DNA from: Allomuricauda sp.
GTDB lineage: Bacteria; Bacteroidota; Bacteroidia; Flavobacteriales; Flavobacteriaceae
Assembly: GCA_028289745.1 (NCBI GenBank)
Contig: JANQOD010000063.1
Location: 1 to 6,992 of the forward strand
DNA: 6,992 nt
Reading direction: 5' to 3'
Within the stretch, counting starts at the first letter, position 1; the number at the start of each line of letters is the position of its first letter. Made by a program: the position numbers and the translations under genes. Below, piece by piece: positions 1-6,106 of the stretch. Below the pieces are notes generated by a model that was not told the origin of the DNA, searched no databases, and was given only the letters and a program-made list of their open reading frames with translations.

Positions 1-495
1 ATATTGGTGTACAGTTTGTCATTGGTACTTCTTTTTTCAGCCTCGACCTTGTATCATCTTGCCAGAAACCCGAAAAGAAAAGAGCGACTTCGAATACTCG
101 ACCACATAAGCATCTATTATTTGATCGCGGGCACTTATACGCCTGTTTGTCTTTTGGCACTGCAAAATGGTAAGGGGTGGCTGCTGTTCTACCTAGTCTG
201 GGGCACTGCACTTTTCGGTACATTTTTGAAATTGTTTTTTACGGGAAGGTTCGAAGCTTTCTCTTTGATCTTATATGGTGTCATGGGTTGGCTGATAGTC
301 ATCGACCTTCCGCATTTGCTCCAAAATAGTTCTTCAACCGCACTTTTACTACTTTCTTCAGGAGGTGCTTTTTACACCTTTGGCATCTTTTTTTATGCTA
401 TGAAGCGCATTCCTTTCAACCATTTGATTTGGCATTTATTTGTGCTTTGTGGAGCAATCAGCCATTGGTTGATGATCTACATTGAACTGGTGTAG
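1..495 (+). CDS. Hemolysin III / TrhA family (PAQR-type) integral membrane protein, 5'-truncated
   Basis: This is the C-terminal three quarters or so of a hemolysin III (YqfA/TrhA, PAQR superfamily) inner-membrane protein. The reading frame is open to the left edge, so the true start lies outside the window; the TTG at 4 is not the start. About 164 residues are visible, against roughly 205-220 usual for the family. Family hallmarks can be seen: an STLYH motif (His codon at 55-57) at the end of one helix, the DH(I/S)xIYxLIAGTYTP block (Asp codon at 100-102), and a final-helix HxxxH (His codons at 421-423 and 433-435). In PAQR receptors the His, Asp and HxxxH residues surround a bound zinc. Several hydrophobic helices fill the rest. 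The role in bacteria is poorly defined (membrane energetics or lipid homeostasis has been proposed), and the 'hemolysin' name is historical. It converges on the ZIP gene with only an 18-bp gap. Confidence 0.9.
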   Translation: MLVYSLSLVLLFSASTLYHLARNPKRKERLRILDHISIYYLIAGTYTPVCLLALQNGKGWLLFYLVWGTALFGTFLKLFFTGRFEAFSLILYGVMGWLIVIDLPHLLQNSSSTALLLLSSGGAFYTFGIFFYAMKRIPFNHLIWHLFVLCGAISHWLMIYIELV

Positions 496-513
496 AATCT
501 CAAGAGTACATTT

Positions 514-1242
514 CTATAAAAAGTAGGCTGTCAAAATACCCAAGACAATGACCAATATTTTTTGAAGATTGAACGAATGCCCCTGTGCGCTTTCAAAAAG
601 TATGACAGTAGAGACATGTAAGAAAATTCCAACGGCCAAAGCATTAAGTTCATTACCATATTCTTGCAAAAAACTGGCGTTTAGGGCCAAGTAGCTCCCT
701 AAAGGGGTCATCAATGAAAACAAGACCATAAAAAGTATGATCTGTACTGTTTTCAATTTTGCGTTGACCAAAAAAATGACCAGAATCAAAGCTACAGGCA
801 CTTTGTGCACCAAAATTCCATATATGATCGAGTTATTCTCGGCTATGGGAAAGCCCTCAACCATAGCATGGAGCGAAAGACTGAAAAACAAGAGTATAGG
901 AAAACCATTTTCTTTGATGTTGATGTGCATATGGCCATGCTCGGCGCCCTTTGAAAAAAACTCAAGAAAAACCTGTAACAGAATACCTATCAAAATAAAG
1001 ATAGAAATGTTTTTTGACTGTGACCGACTGTATATTTCTGGGAGTAGCTCAAAAAAGGTCAGCGAAAGCAAGAACGAACCACTAAAGGCCAATAACAATT
1101 TTATCGTTTTTTGGTGACTGGGTTTGAGCAGAAAAGCGAGCAGCGTGCTGATGAGCACGGCCAGAATGGGTAAAATAAACAGTGTCAAAGTTGTTTTATC
1201 GGTCGGGTTCAAGGTGTAAAAATAGCCTATTTTTGCTGACAT
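514..1242 (-). CDS. ZIP family divalent metal (zinc) transporter
   Basis: A 242-residue polytopic membrane protein of the ZIP (ZupT/GufA-like) family, expected to bring Zn2+ or related divalent metals into the cytoplasm. It has about eight hydrophobic helices. Near residues 101-106 a His-rich EHGHMH loop sits between helices 3 and 4, where ZIP proteins usually carry a metal-binding loop. Helix 4 has HAMVEG (H125, E129), matching the HxxxEG signature. Helix 5 has HKVPVA (H146, P149), where the more usual HxxPEG glutamate is absent. A C-terminal helix carries H209 and E217. I chose the only ATG near the helix-1 border (1242), although the frame is open upstream to 1473. Upstream residues are basic and unlike the family, and overlap the divergent methyltransferase. 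TTG codons at residues 11 and 19 are alternative starts, because the first 20 residues look longer than family members usually have. Family is sure; metal specificity is inference. Confidence 0.87.
   Translation of the reverse strand: MSAKIGYFYTLNPTDKTTLTLFILPILAVLISTLLAFLLKPSHQKTIKLLLAFSGSFLLSLTFFELLPEIYSRSQSKNISIFILIGILLQVFLEFFSKGAEHGHMHINIKENGFPILLFFSLSLHAMVEGFPIAENNSIIYGILVHKVPVALILVIFLVNAKLKTVQIILFMVLFSLMTPLGSYLALNASFLQEYGNELNALAVGIFLHVSTVILFESAQGHSFNLQKILVIVLGILTAYFL
1228..1235 (+). promoter_or_regulatory. Candidate promoter -7 element (TATTTTTG) for the THUMP methyltransferase
   Basis: TATTTTTG matches exactly the Bacteroidota housekeeping -7 consensus TAnnTTTG. It lies only 5 nt before the ATG at 1241, so transcription would begin at or within a base or two of the start codon. 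I see no good TTTG -33 box at the expected 19-21 nt spacing (GTTC lies 17 nt upstream), so the call rests on the -7 element and its position. The element lies inside the first codons of the divergent ZIP gene. Confidence 0.5.
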
Positions 1243-2401
1243 GAACAGTAATTTCAAAATGTTGGCGAAGACCTTGTATGGCTTCGAGCCCATTCTGGCC
1301 AAAGAGCTGCGAAATCTAGGTGCAGGCCATGTAAAGGAAGGAGTGCGAAATGTGACCTTTGAAGGTGACACGGGCTTTTTGTACAAGGCCAACCTTAACC
1401 TACGTACCGCACTAAGGGTACTGAGGCCTTTGGCCACTTTTAAGGTGTTCAACGAAGAGCAATTGTATCGCAAAGTGCGTCAAATCGATTGGCCCTCCAT
1501 TTTTGATGTAAGCAAGACCTTTGCGATCGATACGACCATGCATTCCAAAGTTTTTAAGAATTCTATGTTTGTGTCGCTCAAGGCCAAAGATGCCCTAGTT
1601 GACCGTTTTCGGGAAGAAGTGCGAAAACGGCCCAATGTGAATTCTCACGACCCCAATCTTCGTATAAATATTCATTTACAGGAAAACAACTGTACTGTTT
1701 CATTGGACAGCTCCGGAAATTCACTGCACCAAAGGGGCTATCGCATTGCGACCAATATTGCGCCCATCAATGAAGTTTTGGCCGCCGGGCTATTATTGAT
1801 GAGTGGTTGGGACGGCCGCACCCATTTCTTAGATCCCATGTGCGGCAGTGCAACGTTTCTGGTAGAGGCGGCCATGATAGCCTGCAATATACCCGTGAAT
1901 ATCAATAGGGAAAATTTTGCCTTTCAACATTGGCTCGATTTCGATGAAACGTTATACCAAAAGATCATAGCGGCCAGTTTGAACAGGACCCGTGAATTTC
2001 ACTATAACATTTTGGGCTATGACAAGGCACCCTCGGCGGTGCGAAAGGCACAAGAAAACATAGAAAACGCCAATCTTTCAGAGTATATCAAGGTAGAGCG
2101 CAAAGACTTTTTTACCACTGAAAAGCCATTGGATGGCAAATTGCACATGGTCTTCAATCCGCCCTACGGAGAACGCCTGAATATCGAAATGGAAAAATTC
2201 TACAAAAAACTGGGCGATACCCTCAAACAGGGGTATGCCAGCACTGACGCTTGGTTGGTCACTGCCAATTTAGAGGCATTAAAACATGTTGGTCTTAGGC
2301 CTTCCCGAAAAATCAAGGTGTTCAACGGTCAACTAGAATCGCGTTTGGTGCGCTATGAAATGTATGAGGGGAGTAAGAAAATTAAGAATGGCAAGAAGTG
2401 A
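1241..2401 (+). CDS. THUMP-domain class I SAM-dependent RNA methyltransferase (RlmL N-terminal-half type, 23S rRNA guanine-N2)
   Basis: A 386-residue methyltransferase of the family that includes the N-terminal half of E. coli RlmL and stand-alone B. subtilis YpsC, expected to make N2-methylguanine in 23S rRNA (position 2445 in E. coli numbering). An N-terminal ferredoxin-like plus THUMP RNA-binding region covers roughly residues 5-160. The Rossmann methyltransferase follows: the SAM-binding loop DPMCGSATF at 198-206, an acidic motif II at GYDKAP (259-264), and the catalytic NPPYGER at 306-312, typical of exocyclic-amino methyltransferases. The RlmK-like C-terminal half of the E. coli fusion is absent, as expected for the short form. 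A lysine-rich tail (SKKIKNGKK) ends the protein. ATG 1241 gives the usual N-terminus, with MLAKTLYGFEPILAKEL beginning seven residues in. It converges on the NTF2-like gene, with 14 bp between stop codons. Exact target base is inference. Confidence 0.92.
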   Translation: MNSNFKMLAKTLYGFEPILAKELRNLGAGHVKEGVRNVTFEGDTGFLYKANLNLRTALRVLRPLATFKVFNEEQLYRKVRQIDWPSIFDVSKTFAIDTTMHSKVFKNSMFVSLKAKDALVDRFREEVRKRPNVNSHDPNLRINIHLQENNCTVSLDSSGNSLHQRGYRIATNIAPINEVLAAGLLLMSGWDGRTHFLDPMCGSATFLVEAAMIACNIPVNINRENFAFQHWLDFDETLYQKIIAASLNRTREFHYNILGYDKAPSAVRKAQENIENANLSEYIKVERKDFFTTEKPLDGKLHMVFNPPYGERLNIEMEKFYKKLGDTLKQGYASTDAWLVTANLEALKHVGLRPSRKIKVFNGQLESRLVRYEMYEGSKKIKNGKK

Positions 2402-2415
2402 TTTTGCTATTGGTT

Positions 2416-2760
2416 TTAGGTAAGCTGCCGTTCTTCCCTAATCTCACCGATATGGTAGTATGCACTGATTTTGTCGATCAAATTATTTTCAGCATAGTAC
2501 CATTCACTGACATCTAGCTTGAAATCACCCTGAATGGCCGTATAACGTACACAGGCCCTTTGATTTTCGTAGAGGGCATCGTGCAATTCGAAGCGATACC
2601 CCAAAAACTTATCTTTGTTGGCGGCCACCAGGCCAACATAGGCCTTCTTGCCTTCAATGGTGCCAAACGGACTGGTATGGTTGAAATTTTCAGTGATAGG
2701 CAATTGATGAAAATCACCCTTTTCCCATTTCTCGAACCACGTTTTTACCAATTTTTCCAT
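2416..2760 (-). CDS. NTF2/SnoaL-like small protein (nuclear transport factor 2 fold)
   Basis: A 114-residue soluble protein with no signal peptide. The pattern is that of the NTF2-like/SnoaL superfamily: an N-terminal helix with WFEKWEKGDF (residues 8-17), then a TENFNHTSPFGTIEGKKAY segment (23-41) like the D-G-x-G-R-E 'pocket' region of these proteins. Beta strands follow, with WYYAENNLIDKISAYY (87-102) as the last pair. Such folds serve as small ligand-binding proteins, isomerases or simple dimer modules, and nothing here fixes a substrate. The frame is open upstream to 2937, but that extension lies inside the DUF6048 gene in another frame and is unlike any NTF2 start, so ATG 2760 is used. 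It is the last gene of the rlmD operon, starting 10 bp after the DUF6048 stop, with no strong Shine-Dalgarno. Fold is likely; function unknown. Confidence 0.8.
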   Translation of the reverse strand: MEKLVKTWFEKWEKGDFHQLPITENFNHTSPFGTIEGKKAYVGLVAANKDKFLGYRFELHDALYENQRACVRYTAIQGDFKLDVSEWYYAENNLIDKISAYYHIGEIREERQLT

Positions 2761-2770
2761 GAGATTGTCA

Positions 2771-3529
2771 TTATTGGGTTTTAGTATTGCTTTCGGCCCG
2801 CCTGTTCTTCGCTTTTTTGTACAGCGGTATGAAATACGAAATGGAGTAGTTATAGCCAACTCCCCATTTGGCTCCGTCAGTGATTTTGTTGAACCCGGGG
2901 ATCCAAAGATTGGGAAAACGTTCAAGGTCTCCATCACTTTGGCTGACCAGATGCCCCAAACGTATGCTCATGCCTATATAGATATTGGCAAATAGTTCGG
3001 CTTTCATGCCGATTACCATTTCTAACCATGTAGCATTGCGCCCCGAGAATTCTTCAGGGTCAGCACCGCCCAGCACAAAATCATCTGGACTGAAATAGCG
3101 ATTGCTGTCATATATCCGGTATTCGTTCAAGGTTTGGCTAAAGCTGGCCACGGCATAGCGCCCACCGACGGTGATGCTGTTGTTCATTCCATACCAATTC
3201 AGGTATGTATTGTAATCAATACCGAGTTTGAGATAGCTTCCCGATGTGGTAAAATTATATAGGTCTTCTTGATCGGTTCGCTTTTCGTTGCCCAGTTCAC
3301 CGGCCAGCCAAATCCTATCGGTAAAACGGTAATCGCCCACAAATTCGAGTCCGGTATAACCATCGGAGGTAAAAGACAGTACAGGTCGGCTCAAATCAAC
3401 ACCTATGCGTAGACCATATTCTTGCTTGTGTGTAATGGTATCTTTTTGTTGCAGGTCTAAAGGCTCACTTTGGGAAAACCCCGACCACACTAAAGAGAAA
3501 AGAAGAAAACTAATGAAATATCTTGACAT
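2771..3529 (-). CDS. DUF6048-like outer-membrane beta-barrel protein
   Basis: A 252-residue exported protein resembling the flavobacterial DUF6048 family, usually found directly after a DUF6452 gene. Residues 1-19 form a signal peptide (MSRYFISFLLFSLVWSGFS), probably cut before Q20. The rest alternates polar and aromatic or hydrophobic residues in short strands ending in Y/F/W (for example GYTGLEFVGDYRF, IYIGMSIRLGHLV, KWGVGYNYSISYFIPLY). That is the pattern of a small beta-barrel of perhaps 8-12 strands in the outer membrane. The barrel-like part closes at about residue 238 and a basic, disordered tail (KKAKNRRAESNTKTQ) follows. ATG 3529 is chosen because it opens the signal peptide; the frame continues upstream to 3658 inside the neighbouring gene without meaning. 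Its first 20 bases overlap the end of the lipoprotein gene, so the two are probably translationally coupled. Role unknown; a structural or substrate partner of the lipoprotein is inference. Confidence 0.83.
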   Translation of the reverse strand: MSRYFISFLLFSLVWSGFSQSEPLDLQQKDTITHKQEYGLRIGVDLSRPVLSFTSDGYTGLEFVGDYRFTDRIWLAGELGNEKRTDQEDLYNFTTSGSYLKLGIDYNTYLNWYGMNNSITVGGRYAVASFSQTLNEYRIYDSNRYFSPDDFVLGGADPEEFSGRNATWLEMVIGMKAELFANIYIGMSIRLGHLVSQSDGDLERFPNLWIPGFNKITDGAKWGVGYNYSISYFIPLYKKAKNRRAESNTKTQ

Positions 3530-4016
3530 GAATGGCTGTTGAGTTTTCAATGGTGGTATCGACGATGACCACATTTTGTATCCAGTTATCGGTATCAGGT
3601 TGTAGGTCAAAAGAAAGATTGTCATAATTGGCCACAAATCCACAGGCCCTTGAAACAAAGTCTTCGATTACATCGTAGCTGAACGTCAACGTGTCTATAT
3701 TGCCCGTTTCATTGCCTTCATCATCGGTATCGGAATCGCTGACGATCAGGTATGCTGTGCTGGTTTCAGAAATACGAAGGGGTATGCCTACAGAATCTTG
3801 GTTTGAGGGATTTGTAAACGTATCTACATCATCTTCTTGCCCGATGGCCCGAATGCGCAAAGCGGTCACATTTTTTGCTTCGGTGGTATCGTCTACATCA
3901 AAAAAACCGATCACCAAAAGCGGGGTGTCACCATCAACGCAGATATCGTCTTTTTCACAAGAAGCAATGCCCACTAGGCAAATCAGTATGAAAAATGCAA
4001 TGCATATTTTGTTCAT
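3510..4016 (-). CDS. DUF6452-like lipoprotein, probably surface exposed
   Basis: A 168-residue lipoprotein resembling flavobacterial DUF6452. Residues 1-19 are a short hydrophobic type II signal peptide ending in the lipobox I-A-S-C, with Cys20 as the lipid-attachment site. Right after the Cys comes E-K-D-D, which fits the lipoprotein export signal (Lys followed by acidic residues at +2 to +5) that sends Bacteroidota lipoproteins to the outer leaflet of the outer membrane. The mature protein is very acidic, with repeated Asp/Glu-Thr stretches such as DSDTDDEGNE (about residues 94-103), and likely folds as a beta-sandwich. ATG 4016 is preferred to the in-frame upstream extension to 4079, which lies inside rlmD and would bury the signal peptide. 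It begins 4 bp after the rlmD stop and overlaps the DUF6048 start by 20 bp. Function unknown; the pair suggests a cell-surface complex. Confidence 0.84.
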   Translation of the reverse strand: MNKICIAFFILICLVGIASCEKDDICVDGDTPLLVIGFFDVDDTTEAKNVTALRIRAIGQEDDVDTFTNPSNQDSVGIPLRISETSTAYLIVSDSDTDDEGNETGNIDTLTFSYDVIEDFVSRACGFVANYDNLSFDLQPDTDNWIQNVVIVDTTIENSTAIHVKIFH

Positions 4017-4020
4017 GAAA

Positions 4021-5430
4021 TTATAATTTTTCCAACAGCACAACATTCTCGACGTGGTGTGTTTGGGGAAACATATCAACGGGCTGTACCTTGGCCACCC
4101 TATATCTTTCTTTCATCAATGCCAAATCGCGAGCTTGGGTTGCACTGTTGCAACTTACATAAACTATTTTTTCTGGACATACATTTAACAATAGTTCAAC
4201 AACTGTTTTGTGCATGCCATCACGTGGTGGATCGGTAATGACAACATCTGGCTCTCCGTTTTCAGCGATGAAAGATGGGTTGAGCACCATTTTCATGTCA
4301 CCGGTGAAGAAAGAGGTATTTTCAATTTTGTTCAAACCGGCATTTTCTTTGGCATTTTCGATGGCTTCGGGCACTGCCTCGATACCGACCACTTTTTTTG
4401 CTTTCTTGGCAACGAATTGGGCGATCGTTCCCGTACCGGTATAAAGATCATAAACGGTTTCGGTACCTTTCAGACCTGCAAAGTCACGGGCAATTTTATA
4501 CAGTTCATATGCCTGTGTCGAATTGGTCTGATAGAAAGATTTTGCGTTGATCTTGAACCTTAGGCCTTCCATTTCTTCCATGATGTGGTCACGACCCGAA
4601 AAACAGCAGATCTCTTGGTCATAAAGGGTGTCATTGGCCTTCTGGTTAATGACATAGAGCAAAGAAGTAATTTCGGGGAAGCTGTGCTTCAAATGGTTGA
4701 GCAACAGTTCACGTTTTGCCCTGTCATCTTCATAGAATTGGATCAAGACCATTAGTTCGCCTGTGGATGCCGTTCGTATCATCAAGGTTCTGAGCAATCC
4801 GGAATGCTGGCGTACATTGAAAAAAGAAAGGCCATTGTCAGCGGCAAATTCTTTTATACAGTGCCTTATGGCATTCGAGGGGTCTTCTTGTAGATAACAT
4901 TTGTCGATATCAAGAATTTTGTCCCACATTCCCGGTATATGGAAACCAAGGGCATTTCTATCTTCGATTTTTTCTTCTGAATTGATTTCCGCCTCGCTGA
5001 GCCAACGGTTATCAGAGAAAGAGAACTCCATTTTGTTGCGATAGAAATACTCGTTTTTAGAACCGATTATGGGCAAAATCTTTGGAAGCTCGAGTCGACC
5101 GATACGCTTTAAGTTGTTTTCAATCTCCTTTTGCTTATAATGAAGTTGGTGCTCATAGGCCATGTGCTGCCATTTGCACCCTCCACAGGTACCGAAGTGC
5201 TCGCAAACAGGCGCTGTGCGTTTGTCTGAAAGTTTATGGAATTTGGTGGCGGCACCCTCAAAAAAAGCCTTTCGCTTCTTGAAGGTTTGCACGTCGACCA
5301 CATCGCCCGGCACGGCGTTCGATAGAAAAATGATCCTGCCATCAGGAGCTTTTGCCACTGCTTTGCCCTTGGTACCTGCATCGATAACCTCTATATTTTC
5401 AAAAAATTTCTGTCGGTTTCTTTTTCGCAT
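4021..5430 (-). CDS. rlmD: 23S rRNA (uracil-C5)-methyltransferase, RlmD/RumA family
   Basis: A 469-residue enzyme that uses S-adenosylmethionine to methylate C5 of a uridine in 23S rRNA (U1939 in E. coli numbering). Order of parts: an N-terminal TRAM RNA-binding domain (about residues 5-65); an iron-sulfur site with C76, C82 and C85 (CxxxxxCGGC) plus C178 in DIDKCYL; a central RNA-binding domain; then the Rossmann methyltransferase from about 300. Catalytic features are all present: SAM loop DLYTGTGT at 328-335, DPPRDG at 400-405, the nucleophile C427 in YVSCNSAT, and the general base E461 in HHVEN. Length agrees with RumA relatives (E. coli RlmD 433). ATG 5430 opens the normal MRKRNRQKFFEN start. 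It is the first gene of a four-gene minus-strand operon. In some bacteria one enzyme of this family modifies two uridines (RlmCD), so exact targets are not certain. Confidence 0.95.
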   Translation of the reverse strand: MRKRNRQKFFENIEVIDAGTKGKAVAKAPDGRIIFLSNAVPGDVVDVQTFKKRKAFFEGAATKFHKLSDKRTAPVCEHFGTCGGCKWQHMAYEHQLHYKQKEIENNLKRIGRLELPKILPIIGSKNEYFYRNKMEFSFSDNRWLSEAEINSEEKIEDRNALGFHIPGMWDKILDIDKCYLQEDPSNAIRHCIKEFAADNGLSFFNVRQHSGLLRTLMIRTASTGELMVLIQFYEDDRAKRELLLNHLKHSFPEITSLLYVINQKANDTLYDQEICCFSGRDHIMEEMEGLRFKINAKSFYQTNSTQAYELYKIARDFAGLKGTETVYDLYTGTGTIAQFVAKKAKKVVGIEAVPEAIENAKENAGLNKIENTSFFTGDMKMVLNPSFIAENGEPDVVITDPPRDGMHKTVVELLLNVCPEKIVYVSCNSATQARDLALMKERYRVAKVQPVDMFPQTHHVENVVLLEKL

Positions 5431-5434
5431 CGGG

Positions 5435-5442
5435 CAAAAATA
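5435..5442 (-). promoter_or_regulatory. Candidate promoter -7 element (TATTTTTG) for rlmD
   Basis: On the minus strand TATTTTTG, an exact TAnnTTTG match, lies 4 nt before the rlmD ATG (5430-5428). This is nearly the same layout as for the THUMP methyltransferase at 1228-1235. Seventeen nt further upstream is TTTA as a degenerate -33 candidate. Transcription from here would give a leaderless or near-leaderless mRNA. It would drive rlmD, the DUF6452 and DUF6048 genes, and the NTF2-like gene. Confidence 0.5.
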
Positions 5443-5448
5443 GTTGTT

Positions 5449-5480
5449 TTTGGGCGGTGTAAATCGAGATTTCTAATTTG
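5449..5480 (+). promoter_or_regulatory. Candidate promoter for the sigma factor operon (TTTG - 21 nt - TAATTTG)
   Basis: TTTG at 5449-5452 is followed after 21 nt by TAATTTG at 5474-5480, one base short of the TAnnTTTG -7 box. It would start transcription near 5486, giving a leader of about 57 nt before ATG 5543. A second near-match, TATTTTTTG at 5485-5493, is one base too long and lacks a -33 partner. Weak evidence, listed as the most plausible housekeeping promoter in this 112-bp divergent gap. Confidence 0.3.
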
Positions 5481-5524
5481 GGAATATTTTTTGTGATAAA
5501 TGGGAACCTTTTTAAAGCGTTGAT

Positions 5525-5538
5525 GTCAATAGATTGAC
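5525..5538 (+). repeat. Perfect 14-bp inverted repeat next to the sigma factor start
   Basis: GTCAAT-AG-ATTGAC is a perfect 6-2-6 palindrome that ends 4 nt before ATG 5543. As DNA it could be a dimeric regulator's operator. As RNA the stem would be 5 bp with a TAGA loop (GTCAA/TTGAC) covering the ribosome-landing zone. Which of these, if either, applies cannot be told from one sequence. Confidence 0.55.
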
Positions 5539-5542
5539 GAGT

Positions 5543-6106
5543 ATGGGAAATCCGAAAAAGATATTGGATTCATTATTGGTTATTTCATATCGATCAGGCG
5601 ATAAGAAAGCCCTTGAATTGTTGGTAAAGCGCTGGAACAAAAGATTGTACCGCCAAGCCTTTCAATATACAAACGATTGGGAGCAGGCCAAAGATGTTAC
5701 CCAAGATGCTTGGCGAACCATAATGGCCAAAATAGCTATGCTCAGAGATAGCAACAGCTTTGGCAGTTGGGCATTGACCATTGTCAGCAGAAAGGCATTG
5801 GACAGCATCAAGAGAAGCAATAGATATTATAAAGATGTCACCCCTAGTTTTTGGGAAAGACAGCCCGATGAAAATGAACAAGATGAGGTCAAGGAACAAC
5901 AAATTCGAAAGATATTGAAGATACTTCCCGAATTGACGGTCGATCAAAGAATAGTGCTCAGACTGTTTTATTTAGAGGAGTATAGCCTAAAAGAGATCAG
6001 TGAGGTGACCAACGTATCGGTCAATACGGTAAAGACCCGATTATTTCGGGCCAGGGAAAAGATAAAGACAATACTAAAAACCAGAAAAGATGAAGAAAGA
6101 GATTGA
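5543..6106 (+). CDS. RNA polymerase sigma factor, ECF (sigma-70 group 4) family
   Basis: A 187-residue extracytoplasmic-function sigma factor that would direct RNA polymerase to a small regulon. Region sigma-2 spans about residues 25-92: QAFQYTNDWEQAKDVTQDAW (38-57) corresponds to region 2.1-2.2 with the typical AxDxxQ core, and SWALTIVSRKALDSIKR (75-91) to region 2.3-2.4, which contacts the -10 box. A short acidic linker follows (DENEQDEVKEQQ, 109-120). Region sigma-4 follows at about 128-175: LPELTVDQRIVLRLFYLEEYSLKEIS leading into the helix-turn-helix SVNTVKTRLFRAREK (159-173), which reads the -35 box. ATG 5543 is chosen over TTG 5534, which lies inside the inverted repeat. There is no strong Shine-Dalgarno. 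Its end overlaps the following membrane-protein gene by 17 bp, which implies coupled translation. Confidence is high for family; regulon and signal unknown. Confidence 0.93.
   Translation: MGNPKKILDSLLVISYRSGDKKALELLVKRWNKRLYRQAFQYTNDWEQAKDVTQDAWRTIMAKIAMLRDSNSFGSWALTIVSRKALDSIKRSNRYYKDVTPSFWERQPDENEQDEVKEQQIRKILKILPELTVDQRIVLRLFYLEEYSLKEISEVTNVSVNTVKTRLFRAREKIKTILKTRKDEERD

Noticed and set aside
496..513. Terminator between the convergent hemolysin III and ZIP genes
   Set aside because: Only a 3-bp CTC/GAG stem is visible in the 18-bp gap. No intrinsic terminator can be supported.
737..1117. Plus-strand frame of 126 codons opposite the ZIP gene
   Set aside because: It is a complement of transmembrane-helix codons, with no domain pattern and no plausible promoter.
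1243..1473. Long N-terminal extension (77 residues) of the ZIP transporter frame
   Set aside because: It lies opposite the first 78 codons of the well-supported THUMP methyltransferase, is basic and low in hydrophobic helices, and resembles no ZIP N-terminus.
2391..2407. Possible stem GCAAGA-AGTGA-TTTTGC at the convergent end of the methyltransferase and NTF2-like genes
   Set aside because: The stem contains a G-T pair and is A/T-rich, it includes the stop codon, and no clean T-run follows. Too weak to call a terminator.
2761..2937. Upstream extension of the NTF2-like frame, which would overlap the DUF6048 gene
   Set aside because: It is an out-of-frame reading of the barrel gene's 3' end. 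The NTF2 fold begins at ATG 2760.
3530..3658. Upstream extension of the DUF6048 frame with a hydrophobic stretch
   Set aside because: It would bury the clear signal peptide that starts at 3529 and lies inside the lipoprotein gene.
5162..5443. Plus-strand frame of 93 codons opposite the rlmD 5' end
   Set aside because: It is antisense to the TRAM and iron-sulfur region of rlmD, has no recognisable domain, and carries compositional features expected of a shadow frame.
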